Shown: positions 33,138 through 43,463 of the stretch, piece by piece | How positions within the stretch are numbered: the first letter of the stretch is position 1 | How the letters are laid out: every line of letters starts with the position of its first letter | Origin: Hysterium pulicare CBS 123377 | Lineage: Eukaryota > Ascomycota > Dothideomycetes > Hysteriales > Hysteriaceae | Direction: 5' to 3' | Assembly: GCA_000467715.1 (NCBI GenBank) | Contig: AJFK01000981.1 | Coordinates: forward strand, 1-64,000 | DNA length: 64,000 bases | Translations under genes and position numbers: made by a program | Notes under the pieces: model-generated | The model's input: only the letters and a program-made list of their open reading frames with translations | What the model was told of the DNA's origin: nothing | The model's database searches: none

Positions 33138-33724
33138 GAACAATTGTCGAGCAAAATACGCGTTATGGATCGTGAATCTTGAGGCGTGATTGGTGATTGG
33201 TGAGTTGTGGAGGGTGTTGTGCGCGGTGAATGCTGGGTTGCTCTTGCTCTGAAGTGGTGGGTGGAGTGAAGTGTAGAAGGAAGGAAGGTTCGAGGTCGCG
33301 TCGAAGTTTTGTTGGCGCTCTGGTGGTCCGTGAGGCGGCTAGTCGCAAGGACGCAGTCACGTTATCGGCTGCGCTTATCGCCAACCAATGGACCACGAGG
33401 ACTACTGATTTTCGACATGTCCGCGGCCGATCAGATTGCGCAAGAGATGCCATGCGCGCGCTAAGATGTGAGTCTGATGTCGTCACGCAGTCGCGCAGTC
33501 ACATGCATCAATTTGACATTCACTGAATACCATTGCCCTACTGTAAAACTAGGATACAAATTAATGCGGACTCTTTGCTGACGAAAATGCCACCTTCAAC
33601 ATCTCACTAAGAATGGCACTTGTTGTGATCGGAGAGTCCATGAAATGCTTATAACTTCATGAAGTATCTGGTCATTGTATTGCAACGTTAGAACTGATGC
33701 TCTGTTTGCCCAAAGCACTTGGTC
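33138..33724. other. Intergenic region left of the QUT cluster
   Basis: About 590 bp. It holds the promoter of the coiled-coil protein gene and the 3' end of qutR. Nothing else is seen. Confidence 0.5.
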
Positions 33725-36516
33725 TCATGGATCTTGTTCCTCTATGTGCCTCAATCTCCTCTGGATCATCTTGGGATCAGATTGACCCTGTTCGTCTGTC
33801 CAGCACCTCAAAACCTCTTCCCTCATCAGCCTTCGTGGAGCTCTTCGACCGGTAAAGAGTTCAAACTGCGCAAAGCCTTGTTCGGGTAGCAAATCGAGCC
33901 CATCCAAACATGCCCATCTCTGATGAAACTCCGCACGAACTTGTTTCATGAGTGGAGTCGAGAGTGTTCTGTATGCCAATTCCACCACAACTCCCCCCGT
34001 AGGACTCTTCATCCAGTGTATCGGCAGTGTGAAATCGGGCGCAGGATTGTTGCCGATCGGATGAGTGGGAATGCAGGAGAGAATCATTGTCGGGAATCGA
34101 AGGTCTCCCGGCCAAGGATCATCGCGCGAACGGAGGATTCGAAACGTGGTTGGCGTCTCGTGGTTCCCCGGTGAGTGTAAGATATCTGAACTTAATGGAG
34201 TAGAGACAAGTCGTTTGAAGTGCGCGACAAGTTTCTCAGCATTCGCATATGTGCGATTGAGGATTACGATATTCTGAACACCCAATTGAAGCATGGCATA
34301 CACAGCGGCTCGAGCCATGCCGCCAGCTCCAATAATCAAACCAGTCGATGTCGGTCGCACAGCATTGGCTGGAGATAGCCCTCGGCGTATACACGCTCGT
34401 ATGCCTATCCAGTCGGTATTTTCCCCATACAATGCTTTGACAGGGCCCGCTTGATTTCGCTCGCGGAACAAATCAATATCCTCTGGAATGCTGCCGTCTT
34501 CTTTCAAATGGTGCACCGGTATCAAGGTGTTGACGGCTCCGATGGCACGAGCATGTCGACTCAGTGAATGAGTCAAAGAGATGACTTCTATCTTGAAGGG
34601 TAAAGTGATAGCAGCTCCTCCAAAGTGGGCATTGTCAACAAGCGACCGTAAGGTGTTCAATGTTGATGTCTGATGTGTCTGGTAGTTATGCGGCATTCCG
34701 CAGGCCTTGTACGCAGCATTGTGCATTGCAGGAGAAAGACTGTAGCCGGAACTCGCTCCTAAAATGTAAAATTGCATAGGGTCCAGAGTGAAGGAGGTAT
34801 ATAATGCTTGTGTTGCCTCGCGTGCTGTAATAAGAGGAATATCGATATCCTCTGAAGTTGTGTCCGTAAGCTCGCCATATTCTCTCAACGGGTCTTGCGT
34901 AACAGCAGTAAGAGTGCGATTGAAACATGCTGATGTTCGGCCCCTGCGCCCGGTGTTAAAGCATATCAATGGTAAACTCCGTCCAGGCAGGTTCTTGACC
35001 TTTTCCCTAAACAAATGAATAGCATCATTGTCCTCCGCAGACAAAGCGGGTTTTGTCAACCGAACAATATCACATCCCAATCTCCTTGCCTTCTCATATT
35101 GCACGACCCAGAAATCATCTCGCCAGTCAAATGTGGATTGTATAGAAGCGCTAAAGTCTCCGATAACCTTGGTGGATCCTTTTATGTTCAATACTTGGAG
35201 AATAAATTCTTCATCCAGAGACAGATCTATCGTAGCAAATTCTGGAGCCAAGCGCAGCCCATGTCGGATAGTCTCGAGGTATGAGTATCGGTTGAAGTTT
35301 GATCCTGGTTCAGATGCCGGCGATACGTGTAGAATAATTGGTACGATTGTGTTTCTTCGAATCTTGGCCACAATCTTGCTGATCAGGTTTGCCCTTTCAG
35401 CCGTCAGAGCCTGGATGCTCAAATGAGGTCCTGCCGACGTATCTCGGCGGATTGGATCTTCGGGATTGTCGATAACAAACTCGAAAGCATCGCAACCAAC
35501 TTCTAGTTCTTCAATATCCAGGTCATCTGACACGAGTTTCGATAGTGGCGCTCGGACTGCATATGTGTAATTTCTTAACTCTGTGGAAACTTCAGAAAGC
35601 GGGTATGCAGGCTCGAACGAAGGAACCCTTCCGTGGGTTGTGATCAAGGCAAGAAACCTCAAAAAATGCCTTTCCGCCTTTTTTAGTGTTAGAAATCTAG
35701 GAGTGGGGGTGTCCTCGGGCGCAAGGCGTTGACTTGGCTGCTGTGGAGCTTGTGCTGTTTCCGAAAGGTTAAAGAACTCATAGTTCGAGCACCCTCTAAA
35801 GATGGGTGCACTAATAGAAAGGAGACTCTGGATTTTAGTCTCATCCCAGACTTGCAGATAGTCATGGATACCCCTCATATCTCTGACGATATGTATGACT
35901 GGGTGAGTCTTTGCATATTCTCGTAGAAGAGCCTGCCCGCTGCGCTCCATGGATCCAGCACTGCACACGATGATATAGCCATTATCATAACTCCCAAGCA
36001 CAGATCTGAGCAGTTCTTCGAGACGTTGATTGTGTCTAGCAGATCCGTGTTGTTTCCTATATGCTGCATTCGAGAGTCCAGTAGACTCCTGGAATGCACT
36101 GTCAACGTCGATGACTGGTCGGTGGCAAGCGGCCGAAGCAATAATAGCTAAGGTAGACTTTCCGGTTCCTTGTATACCGATGAGGACGATGGAGGCATCG
36201 GCACTGAAAGACCGTGACGTTTCGTGAGGAGTGTGAATGGGCGTAGGGGTAGAGCGAGCACTACTCGACACAGGATCTTGATGGGTATCAGTCTCTTTCC
36301 ATTTAGAGTTACAAAGTAAGTGCGCTCAAACGTACTTGTATCGCGCTTGCTACTAGGTTGCCATTGCTCACTTCGAACTCCAGTGTTGAATCTCTTGGCC
36401 TGTAACAAATGGGAGTTATTCAAATTCGAGTCCGCGATCCAACCATGGGCGTGAGAACGATTCTCAGCATTCATCGCTGTGAAATTCCTCTTTGTACCTA
36501 TCAGGGCGGATGCCAT
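33725..36516 (-). CDS. qutR: Quinate repressor QutR (AROM-derived)
   Basis: Model: exons 36336-36516 and 33725-36276 (intron 59 nt), 910 residues, close to the length of QUTR and QA-1S. It has the three C-terminal AROM domains in order: shikimate-kinase-like (residues about 85-270), type I dehydroquinase-like (about 310-540) and shikimate-dehydrogenase-like (about 560-850). The Walker A motif GIQGTGKST (about 94-102) is intact, but the shikimate-binding Gly triplet is CSAGS. In the dehydroquinase-like part the AROM HH and VK catalytic positions read as GDFSA and DIVRL, so that activity should be lost. The dehydrogenase-like part keeps GAAITLPFK and GENTDWIG. QutR binds QutA in the absence of quinate and blocks activation. 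It is divergent from qutA. Confidence 0.94.
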
Positions 36517-37322
36517 ATTGTAGAATAATTCGGCAAACTTGATCGCAGCGGTTCGAAGGGCTACAATGGTTGCACGGGGCCTACGTATATACCATGATCA
36601 CGGCATTCGAGGCAAAGCACTGGGAGCTCCGTCTGTAGGGTTAATCCAAGTAGACCTCCACCGAACAAGACGGTAGAACAAACTGGATAGATTGAGTGGA
36701 TTTTGAACATGAACAAGATACTTAGACATAGTGGATAGGACTAGAGGGCACAACGATGGAGAAGGATGCCCGTCCTCCAGAGATTGAGGTACAGGGCTGA
36801 TTGGGTGGGTGAAGCCTTATCCGGCCGGCCTGCTCCGTAAATCGAGGACTGCGTTCCCCAGTTCTTCGACCCCAGACTTTCAGAGAGAGCGTCTCCACTC
36901 GCAAACATCGTAGCACCTGTCACAACGAACATGTTGTCATCAATGGCAGGCCACAGTAAGTACCACTGGTTTGAGCCCACAGGCTGCATGAGCATAACTG
37001 ATGATTGTCTTGCAGCGAAGTTTTTCTCAATGTATGCAGCTTCCGTTCAACCTTGACGTTATGAGATGCTACTTCAACGCTTGCTGTTAAATCAATCTAT
37101 CCGAAGTCTGCCACAACAATCACTAAGAGGTTGAGCCTTTAATTCCAGCTCATTACCATCTTCAATCTTTGCGAGAAGCGAAAGGTTCATTTCAAATCCC
37201 TACTTCCATGGTCGCCTTCAGTTGGTATGATCGAAACGAGCGTGCGGAACCAGCTTAATTAAGGGGCTCCTGGAGCTGAAGACGACAGCCTTCCACCGGC
37301 GGTTGCGGCTCACGTAGATGCC
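36517..37322. promoter_or_regulatory. Shared qutR/qutA divergent promoter
   Basis: 806 bp between the two start codons hold both promoters. Inside at 36807-36822 is GGGTGAAGCCTTATCC, which matches 13 of 16 positions of the QA-1F/QutA consensus GGRTAARYRYTTATCC with a perfect right half. QutA and QutR expression is autoregulated in relatives, so a site here is expected. Confidence 0.5.
36807..36822. promoter_or_regulatory. Candidate QutA binding site
   Basis: A 13-of-16 match to GGRTAARYRYTTATCC, with right half CTTATCC intact, in the qutR/qutA promoter. Not verified beyond visual matching. Confidence 0.4.
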
Positions 37323-39746
37323 ATGCCCAGCCAAGGCCACAGTATCAAGCGCAAAGCCGGCGCTCCTAATGATGCGGACGAGAAGCCCCCTGGGAAGCGC
37401 CAAAGAGTCTCTCGGGCTTGCGATCAATGTCGAATTGCTCGAGAAAAGTGCGACGGAATTCAACCAGTCTGCTTTACCTGTGCAAGCTCCAATCGAGTAT
37501 GCTCGTATACTGCCAACCCTAAGAAACGTGGCATTCAGCCTGGTTATATTCGGACTCTGGAACTCGCATTGGCCTGGATGTTTGGCAACGTGCCCGAGAC
37601 CGAACCCACATTGAATAGGATGCTTACGCATGAGGGTACATCTTCCGTGCTGCTGGGTAAAGATACAGATGACTCCAACAAATTGCACAAGAGGTGGAGG
37701 AGAAGTAGATTTTGCAAAGATGTCGACAAGTTGCTTTCTGGTGCAGACACTTCTAATGACATTGAAAATTCCAGCCCTGAAAGTGATGACGAAGGTGCCG
37801 ATACAAGTCCGATAGACGTGATTTCAAGTGCAGATTTTACTGGATTAACTGGAGCATCACACAGGCCGCAATCGGCTTCCATTTCTTACCAAACTCCACG
37901 AGGCCCCATCGATGCTACCGTGTATTCGCCACAAGGCAGGGCATTGGATCACAGAGGCGCACATCAAGCGAAGTCACCCCAGAGAATTCAGCTGCCAGCA
38001 GATATGTGGGGTATGCTTGACGTATACTTCGCATATACACATTGTTGGTTTCCTATATCTGAGAAACACGATGTGTTGAAGACTTCTTACTCCTATCCTG
38101 AGAGTGGACTTGAGCTTTCTACAAGCATGCCCTGTTCCGGGGATCATGCGGAACTTTGGAGCATCTTAGCTCTTGCTTCATTACAGACTTCGTCTCGAAT
38201 ATACGAATCAACTGGTCCTGGGAATGCACCGGCGGATGAGGGTTGCGTATCATTCGGCCGCCTGTACGGTCTTGCGAGAGAACTTGTTCCTAACGAGCAA
38301 GGTCCTTTCGAATTAGGGCACGTCAAAGCGATTTTGATTCTCGCACTGATAAACCTAGGCCAGTCAAGCGTAAACTCTGCGTGGATACTTCTAGGTCATG
38401 CTGCTCGAATCCTTACTGGACTAGAGCACCTTCATCTTTCTCGACAAGACGATTATTTGACCTACCCTTCTAGATTTAAGCATGTCTACGCGGGCTGCTT
38501 CATACTCGATACCATCGTTTCTACCCACTTGAACCGGCGCCCTTACCTGCAAAGTTCGGACATCGGGCGAATTGGCAAATTGAGCGAAGAAGGGTTGGAA
38601 GAATGGCAACCTTGGGTTGCATGTCACGGTTTCGGGAACCAAAGGCGTCACTCAAATCCATCAATCCGAAGTCCGGTGCATAGCCTAAGCACATTCAATC
38701 AACTTCTGGATATTGTTGGTGTACTGAACGATGCCTTTCAACCTTGGGAAATCTCCAACGGAACGAGGTCTACAGGGCCGGTGCATCGGCTGGACGAATG
38801 GAAGGCCTTGTTACCAACGACTTTTGACCACATACGCAATGAAAGCCCGGTAATGGTATCGACCCCCCCAGCAGCGATATTATACTTGGTTTATCTTTGT
38901 ATCAGAATCAGGTTTGATAGCGACTCATCCCACCATTCCTTGATCCAAGTAACGATAGACTTACTTGAACGTTTCAGCGACGTTTTCGGGGATGTGGCAT
39001 TGCCTACAATTGTTCAGAGCTTGTTGGGCTGTGCCAGCAGAACTCAGTCATTCGAAATGCTTGACGATGGTCGCAAGACTCTCTTTGAGAAGTTCCGATC
39101 GGGATTCTTTAATCCCTTGCATCACAATGCGAAAAGTAACGTTATGGCAGAAGCCAACGGCGGTCGACAAGTAGGTACAACTGACCTACCAGGCGGCATT
39201 CAAGACGGGAGTGTCAACCCGCAGGATTCGAGACTTAGCTCCGTCCCTTCTTCGAGTCAACAACTACCTAGCCCTGAGTCTCTTCATATTCCTTTCAACT
39301 CAATGTTGGCTCCCATAGGCAATCCAACTCTGAACACTACACCACAAGCTAGAGACAATACTTTTCTCCAAGAACTATTACCCGACATGGATCCTTCAAA
39401 TCCTCAGCAACCAAATCTTCGAACACACGGTAACGGCCAAAATAACGTTTCAAGCATCGATTCAGTACAGTTTCAGCCTATGTATAACGAATCTGGACGA
39501 AGTAATATATCGAATTCGCTTGATCTAGAAGCCTTCTTCGACGAATTAGTATCCCTCGACGGAGCTGAGCGCTTAGACAGTCAACCACAATTTATGCAAA
39601 ATCTTGGATTTGCGCCTGATGCAGATATTACAGACGTGCTCGCATCGAATTACGGGCAATTCCATCATCTTCTTCCGCCTTTCATGCAACAAGGCAACTT
39701 TGGACATCCGCCACTGGATCAAAACGTTCTATTCGAAGGCAGCTGA
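37323..39746 (+). CDS. qutA: Quinate pathway activator QutA (Zn2Cys6)
   Basis: Single exon, 807 residues, as expected for QUTA/QA-1F. The Zn2Cys6 cluster begins near residue 33 (CDQCRIAREKC, then CFTC and VC, spacing 2-6-6-2-6) and is followed by the family signature PKKRGIQPGYIRTLELALAWMFGNV. A fungal activator middle region follows (DMWGMLDVYFAYTHCWFPISEKHDVLKTSY and LILALINLGQSSVNSAWILLGHAARILTGL). The C-terminal 200 residues are Gln/Asn/Ser-rich with acidic patches such as LEAFFDELVSLDGAE, fitting an activation domain. QutA activates all qut genes when quinate is present and is held by QutR otherwise. Published work traces it to the first two AROM domains. The 3' end is only 89 bp from the convergent oxidoreductase stop. 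Confidence 0.95.
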   Translation: MPSQGHSIKRKAGAPNDADEKPPGKRQRVSRACDQCRIAREKCDGIQPVCFTCASSNRVCSYTANPKKRGIQPGYIRTLELALAWMFGNVPETEPTLNRMLTHEGTSSVLLGKDTDDSNKLHKRWRRSRFCKDVDKLLSGADTSNDIENSSPESDDEGADTSPIDVISSADFTGLTGASHRPQSASISYQTPRGPIDATVYSPQGRALDHRGAHQAKSPQRIQLPADMWGMLDVYFAYTHCWFPISEKHDVLKTSYSYPESGLELSTSMPCSGDHAELWSILALASLQTSSRIYESTGPGNAPADEGCVSFGRLYGLARELVPNEQGPFELGHVKAILILALINLGQSSVNSAWILLGHAARILTGLEHLHLSRQDDYLTYPSRFKHVYAGCFILDTIVSTHLNRRPYLQSSDIGRIGKLSEEGLEEWQPWVACHGFGNQRRHSNPSIRSPVHSLSTFNQLLDIVGVLNDAFQPWEISNGTRSTGPVHRLDEWKALLPTTFDHIRNESPVMVSTPPAAILYLVYLCIRIRFDSDSSHHSLIQVTIDLLERFSDVFGDVALPTIVQSLLGCASRTQSFEMLDDGRKTLFEKFRSGFFNPLHHNAKSNVMAEANGGRQVGTTDLPGGIQDGSVNPQDSRLSSVPSSSQQLPSPESLHIPFNSMLAPIGNPTLNTTPQARDNTFLQELLPDMDPSNPQQPNLRTHGNGQNNVSSIDSVQFQPMYNESGRSNISNSLDLEAFFDELVSLDGAERLDSQPQFMQNLGFAPDADITDVLASNYGQFHHLLPPFMQQGNFGHPPLDQNVLFEGS

Positions 39747-39835
39747 AGCCCACACTAGAGGAATTCGAGATATTATTGCTTTCGTTCGCATCATGATGCT
39801 CTCTCCTAAATAGTGACTATCCTTTGAGGGTGATT

Positions 39836-40986
39836 TCACAGAGAGCAATTGTCAAATGTCACAGTGGACTGCAGTCCTGTCTCTTCGCCAATATCAACCG
39901 CATGGCCGGTCTCCAACGCCTTCTTTATCGCTTGACAAACTATCAGCGCTCTCATACCCTCGCTTCCAGGACAGCTCGGCTTTTCTAGTCCTCTGATCAC
40001 ACTCACGAAATGCGCGATCTGCATCTCGAATGGCATCTTCATGTCCGGTATTCTGGAGTGCTCAGATTCCATATGTTCGGTCCAGCTTTTCTTCGACCCG
40101 CCATAACTCCATCGTGTCATATCCGGAACGCTCAGACTCGCTTCAGTTCCGAATATCCTATAGAAATCCTGTCCCATATGTGGAATCATGGGATTCTCAC
40201 CCGTACCGGCTTCAAAATTATACGGTGAAGGAACAGCGTCACTCAACAGGAACGTTCCCACGACGCCGCTCGCAAATCTCAGAATAATGGCGGCGCCCTC
40301 TTCTGCAGCGTAGTTACGCTGTGATAAGGTCTTTTCGGCATGAACGCGGGTGATTGGACCGAATAAGTGGTGAAGGATATCAATCTCATGAACAAGGTTG
40401 ATAAGGACCGGCCCTGCAGAATCAAGCCTACGCCATTCGGTCGGAGGATCGAAGTATTCGGGTGGTTTGTATGTTGCCCATAGACCATTTATGGCAACGA
40501 TACGACCCAAGGATGGCAGAAGCTCCTTGGTCATAATTACAAAGCGATTGAACCGACGATGGTGTCCAATCAGCAGGTGCCTATTACAAGAAGCTGCTTG
40601 CTTGACCTAACATCAATGAGCGCGGCGTCGGAGCATGTTTGGCGTATCTGGGTACACACTAAATCTTGACCACTAGAGATGTCGACAGAGATCGGCTTCT
40701 CACATAGAACATGCAATCCGCCATTAAGAAGCTCCTTCGATACTGGGACGTGAGTATGGTTTGGGGTGCAGACGATTGCCGCTTCCGGTTTCAGTGGCGA
40801 TGCCAACATTGCCTGTACAGATGAATACAAAGGACATTTTAGTTTTTGAGAGACTGCTTCCGCTGCAGGATTTGGATCGACTATGCAAATTAGCTCTGTG
40901 TCTGGGTCATTGAGCACGGCATCGGCGTGTCTGGGACCTATCAAGCCTGTGCCAATGACGGCTATTCTGACAGGTTTGGCATTCAT
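39836..40986 (-). CDS. Gfo/Idh/MocA family oxidoreductase in the QUT cluster
   Basis: Model: exons 40660-40986 and 39836-40606 (intron 53 nt), 365 residues. The intron is proven by frame: joining gives GQDLVKQAASCNRHLLIGHHRRFNRF, the expected family sequence. The Rossmann motif GTGLIG is at residues about 12-17. NHTHVPVSKELLNGGLHVLCEKP holds the catalytic Lys in EKP, and HEIDILHHLFGP supplies the Asp/His pair. These enzymes oxidise sugar or cyclitol hydroxyls with NAD(P); myo-inositol 2-dehydrogenase is one example. In this cluster it is convergent with qutA and divergent from qutC, sharing a 757-bp promoter. Its substrate is unknown; a cyclitol or carbocyclic acid related to quinate is inferred from context. 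Confidence 0.9.
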
Positions 40987-41743
40987 TGAGGATATATTCA
41001 GAGATTCAAGAAAATACGATGTAAGAAGGAAGTTTGATATTCAACTCGATGGGTGCACATTCCACCGATAACTCTGAACTTGATACAGCCATAGAAAGTC
41101 ACGGCCAATCACATCATCATTCTTAAATTTTCTCCACACTTTCCTGCAGAATCTATAAGCGCTTCTTCTTTAGCAACGTCTGGGAGCGGCGAAGAGCTTT
41201 CCGGGCGCATCGGAAAAGGGCTCACGGCTGGGTGCGTAAGTTGTGGTGAGAGTGGAAAAGCACTCTTCCACCCTGGTCCAAGCTCCCTGCCCTGACCTCA
41301 TCTCGGAGGTGCGAGAGCAAAGCAGCATACTTTCATCCGCAGAGCTTCCGCGACAATCCACTCTCAAGCGGCAAAGTACGGCTTCTAGGCGATATGCCGA
41401 TTTGGATAGATGTAGTAATCCGGATAGAAGACGGACCCGCAATTGCTGTCGCATTTTCTACTTTGTATGGCGAAGTTGGACGGGACATAATTAACCTCAC
41501 TGTCATTCTTCCTCGTTACTAGCAGTATCAGTCTTGTCCTTTTCTCTTTATCTTTTCTCTTAACTTAAACTGTTAATATTGTGCTTCGTATTATCTTTAC
41601 GATATATATCTTTTGCTTTTGTGGAAAGAGCGAAGAACCACAATTTCTAATTCCAAACCACGTTGTTCGATATCGTTTAGCAACAGTCATCTCAAAGACT
41701 CAAGGACTGACTTACACATATCACACTATCCATCACTTCCAAA
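40987..41743. promoter_or_regulatory. Shared promoter of oxidoreductase and qutC
   Basis: 757 bp between the two start codons. At 41153-41168 the sequence CTATAAGCGCTTCTTC matches 12 of 16 positions of the QutA consensus, and its core TAAGCGCTT is a perfect match. No other element is claimed. Confidence 0.45.
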
Positions 41744-42838
41744 ATGCCCCTCAAACCAGCCATCTCCTCCATGTCCCTAGGCCGCTGCTGGGCTGGCCAC
41801 AGCTTCCACCACAAACTCTCCATGGCATCCAAATACGGCCTCACAGGCATCGAAATCTTCTACGAGGACCTTGAAGATCTAGCACGACACCATGCAAGCA
41901 ACTCAAACGAATCGCCTTCCTCCTCCGCCCTGTTGTCTGCAGCTCAAGAAATCCACACCCTATGTACTGAACTCTGGCTCACGGTCATCTGCCTACAACC
42001 ATTCATGCACTACGACGGACTCAAAGACAGAGAAAAGCACATGCATCGAATTTCAGAGATGAAACTCTGGATTCGACTCGCCCAAGCCCTGCACACCGAC
42101 ATCATCCAAATCCCATCCTCCTTCCTCTCCGCCGACCAGATCTCTCCCTCGCTCATCGTGCCCGACCTGCAAGAAGTTGCAGACTTAGGACTCCAAGAAA
42201 CCCCGCCGATAAGATTCGCATACGAGAGTCTGGCGTGGGGCACCTACGTCGATACCTGGGAGCAGTGCTGGGACATCGTGGAGAAAGTGGATAGATCGAA
42301 TTTCGGCATCTGCCTCGATAGTTTTAATATCGCAGGGCGTATCTACGCCGATCCTGCATCCCCAACTGGACGAACGCCGAATGCAGAAAAAGCGGTTAGA
42401 GAGTCGATGGAGAGGTTGGTGAAGAGAGTTGATGTGGAAAAAGTCTTCTTCGTGCAAATCGTAGATGCCGAACGCCTTTCCTCACCGATCGTACCTGGTC
42501 ATGCCTTCTATGATGCCGAGCAACCGGCGCGCATGAGCTGGAGTAGGAATTGTAGGCTTTTCTATGGAGAGGAGAGCAGAGGGGCGTATTTACCCGTCAA
42601 GGAGATCACGAAGGCGCTAATACAAGGGTTGGGTTATCGGGGCTGGGTCAGTATGGAGTTGTTTAATCGAGTCATGAGTGAGGAGGGGGAAGAGGTGCCG
42701 GAGCATTTAGCGAGACGGGCTGGGGAAGCGTGGAGGCAGATTGTGGAGGATTTGGGGTTGGAAGGAAGTGGAGGGGAAAGAACCACTCAGGAGGGAAGTG
42801 AGAGAGATGTGGCCAGTATTGAGTCCGCTAGACTGTGA
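41744..42838 (+). CDS. qutC: 3-Dehydroshikimate dehydratase (QutC)
   Basis: Single exon, 364 residues, similar in size to QUTC and QA-4. It converts 3-dehydroshikimate to protocatechuate, the last step of quinate catabolism before ring cleavage. The N-terminus SSMSLGRCWAGHSFHHKL and the motif KYGLTGIEIFYEDLE are family signatures. Candidate metal ligands of the AP-endonuclease-2 type TIM barrel are seen at GIEIF (Glu), CLDSFNI (Asp), VQIVDAERL and SMELFNR (Glu). Other typical blocks are AYESLAWGTYVDTWEQCWDIV and GYRGWVS. It is divergent from the oxidoreductase. The last 30 residues, rich in Gly, Glu and Ser, are probably disordered. Confidence 0.94.
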   Translation: MPLKPAISSMSLGRCWAGHSFHHKLSMASKYGLTGIEIFYEDLEDLARHHASNSNESPSSSALLSAAQEIHTLCTELWLTVICLQPFMHYDGLKDREKHMHRISEMKLWIRLAQALHTDIIQIPSSFLSADQISPSLIVPDLQEVADLGLQETPPIRFAYESLAWGTYVDTWEQCWDIVEKVDRSNFGICLDSFNIAGRIYADPASPTGRTPNAEKAVRESMERLVKRVDVEKVFFVQIVDAERLSSPIVPGHAFYDAEQPARMSWSRNCRLFYGEESRGAYLPVKEITKALIQGLGYRGWVSMELFNRVMSEEGEEVPEHLARRAGEAWRQIVEDLGLEGSGGERTTQEGSERDVASIESARL

Positions 42839-43463
42839 GTTCGCAATGGCGATGCAGTTGCAACCGCATTGGATCTGGTGTTTGGGTCTTTCTCGTGCAG
42901 GCATGTATCTAGGACAGTGTTATCCAGTCTAGCGTTCACAGATCGATTAGAGTGCTCAGTACTCACCTTTGTGCTATCTTGCCTCGTGATATAATATATT
43001 CAATACAAAATTGGAGTCGCTAAAGAACTCTTGGTTATATCTATCACTGGTAGCGATGTCTTATGTCTCCAATCCAAGAACAAGAGATGCACCAGGGATG
43101 CCGGTTTTCGTTGAAGTACGAACTCCCTTGGCTATACAGGTCCGGAAAGATCCTGTTCTATAGGTAGATTTCTAAATAATCTCAAGGATGGCAAATACTT
43201 TGACGCCTTTCCTAAAATCTGAATGGGCTATGTAGGCTGGTAGAAAATAAGTAGTAGACCTCCGAAAACGACGAATTATAACACCCATGTGATGCAGAGT
43301 AAATGGGAAGTATTGTGAAGGGTTTATTGGTAAATAACGTTTGTTTCAAATGTCTGTTATCAACTAATACGAATTCAAGGAGAAACATCTATTCTTCCCA
43401 CCCTCCGGATCCAGCACTATTCAGGAGAAATGTTTACAAAGATTCCAAACCACAATCTCCCCA
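42839..43463. other. Convergent 3' intergenic region with a repeat copy
   Basis: 625 bp between qutC and qutD, the longest gap between converging genes in the cluster. It contains a diverged dispersed repeat copy (43149-43294). Confidence 0.6.
43149..43294 (+). repeat. Dispersed repeat, copy A
   Basis: GATCCTGTTCTA to ACACCCATGTGATG aligns along its length with a block at 57388-57546, including GGATGGCAA and CGACGAATTATAACACCC. Differences are largely transitions, and weaker similarity extends about 50 bp further left. No coding capacity or terminal repeats are visible. The class of element is unknown. Confidence 0.6.

Noticed and set aside
41411-41428. GGATAGATGTAGTAATCC as a QutA site
   Set aside because: The two half sites are 2 bp too far apart for the consensus.
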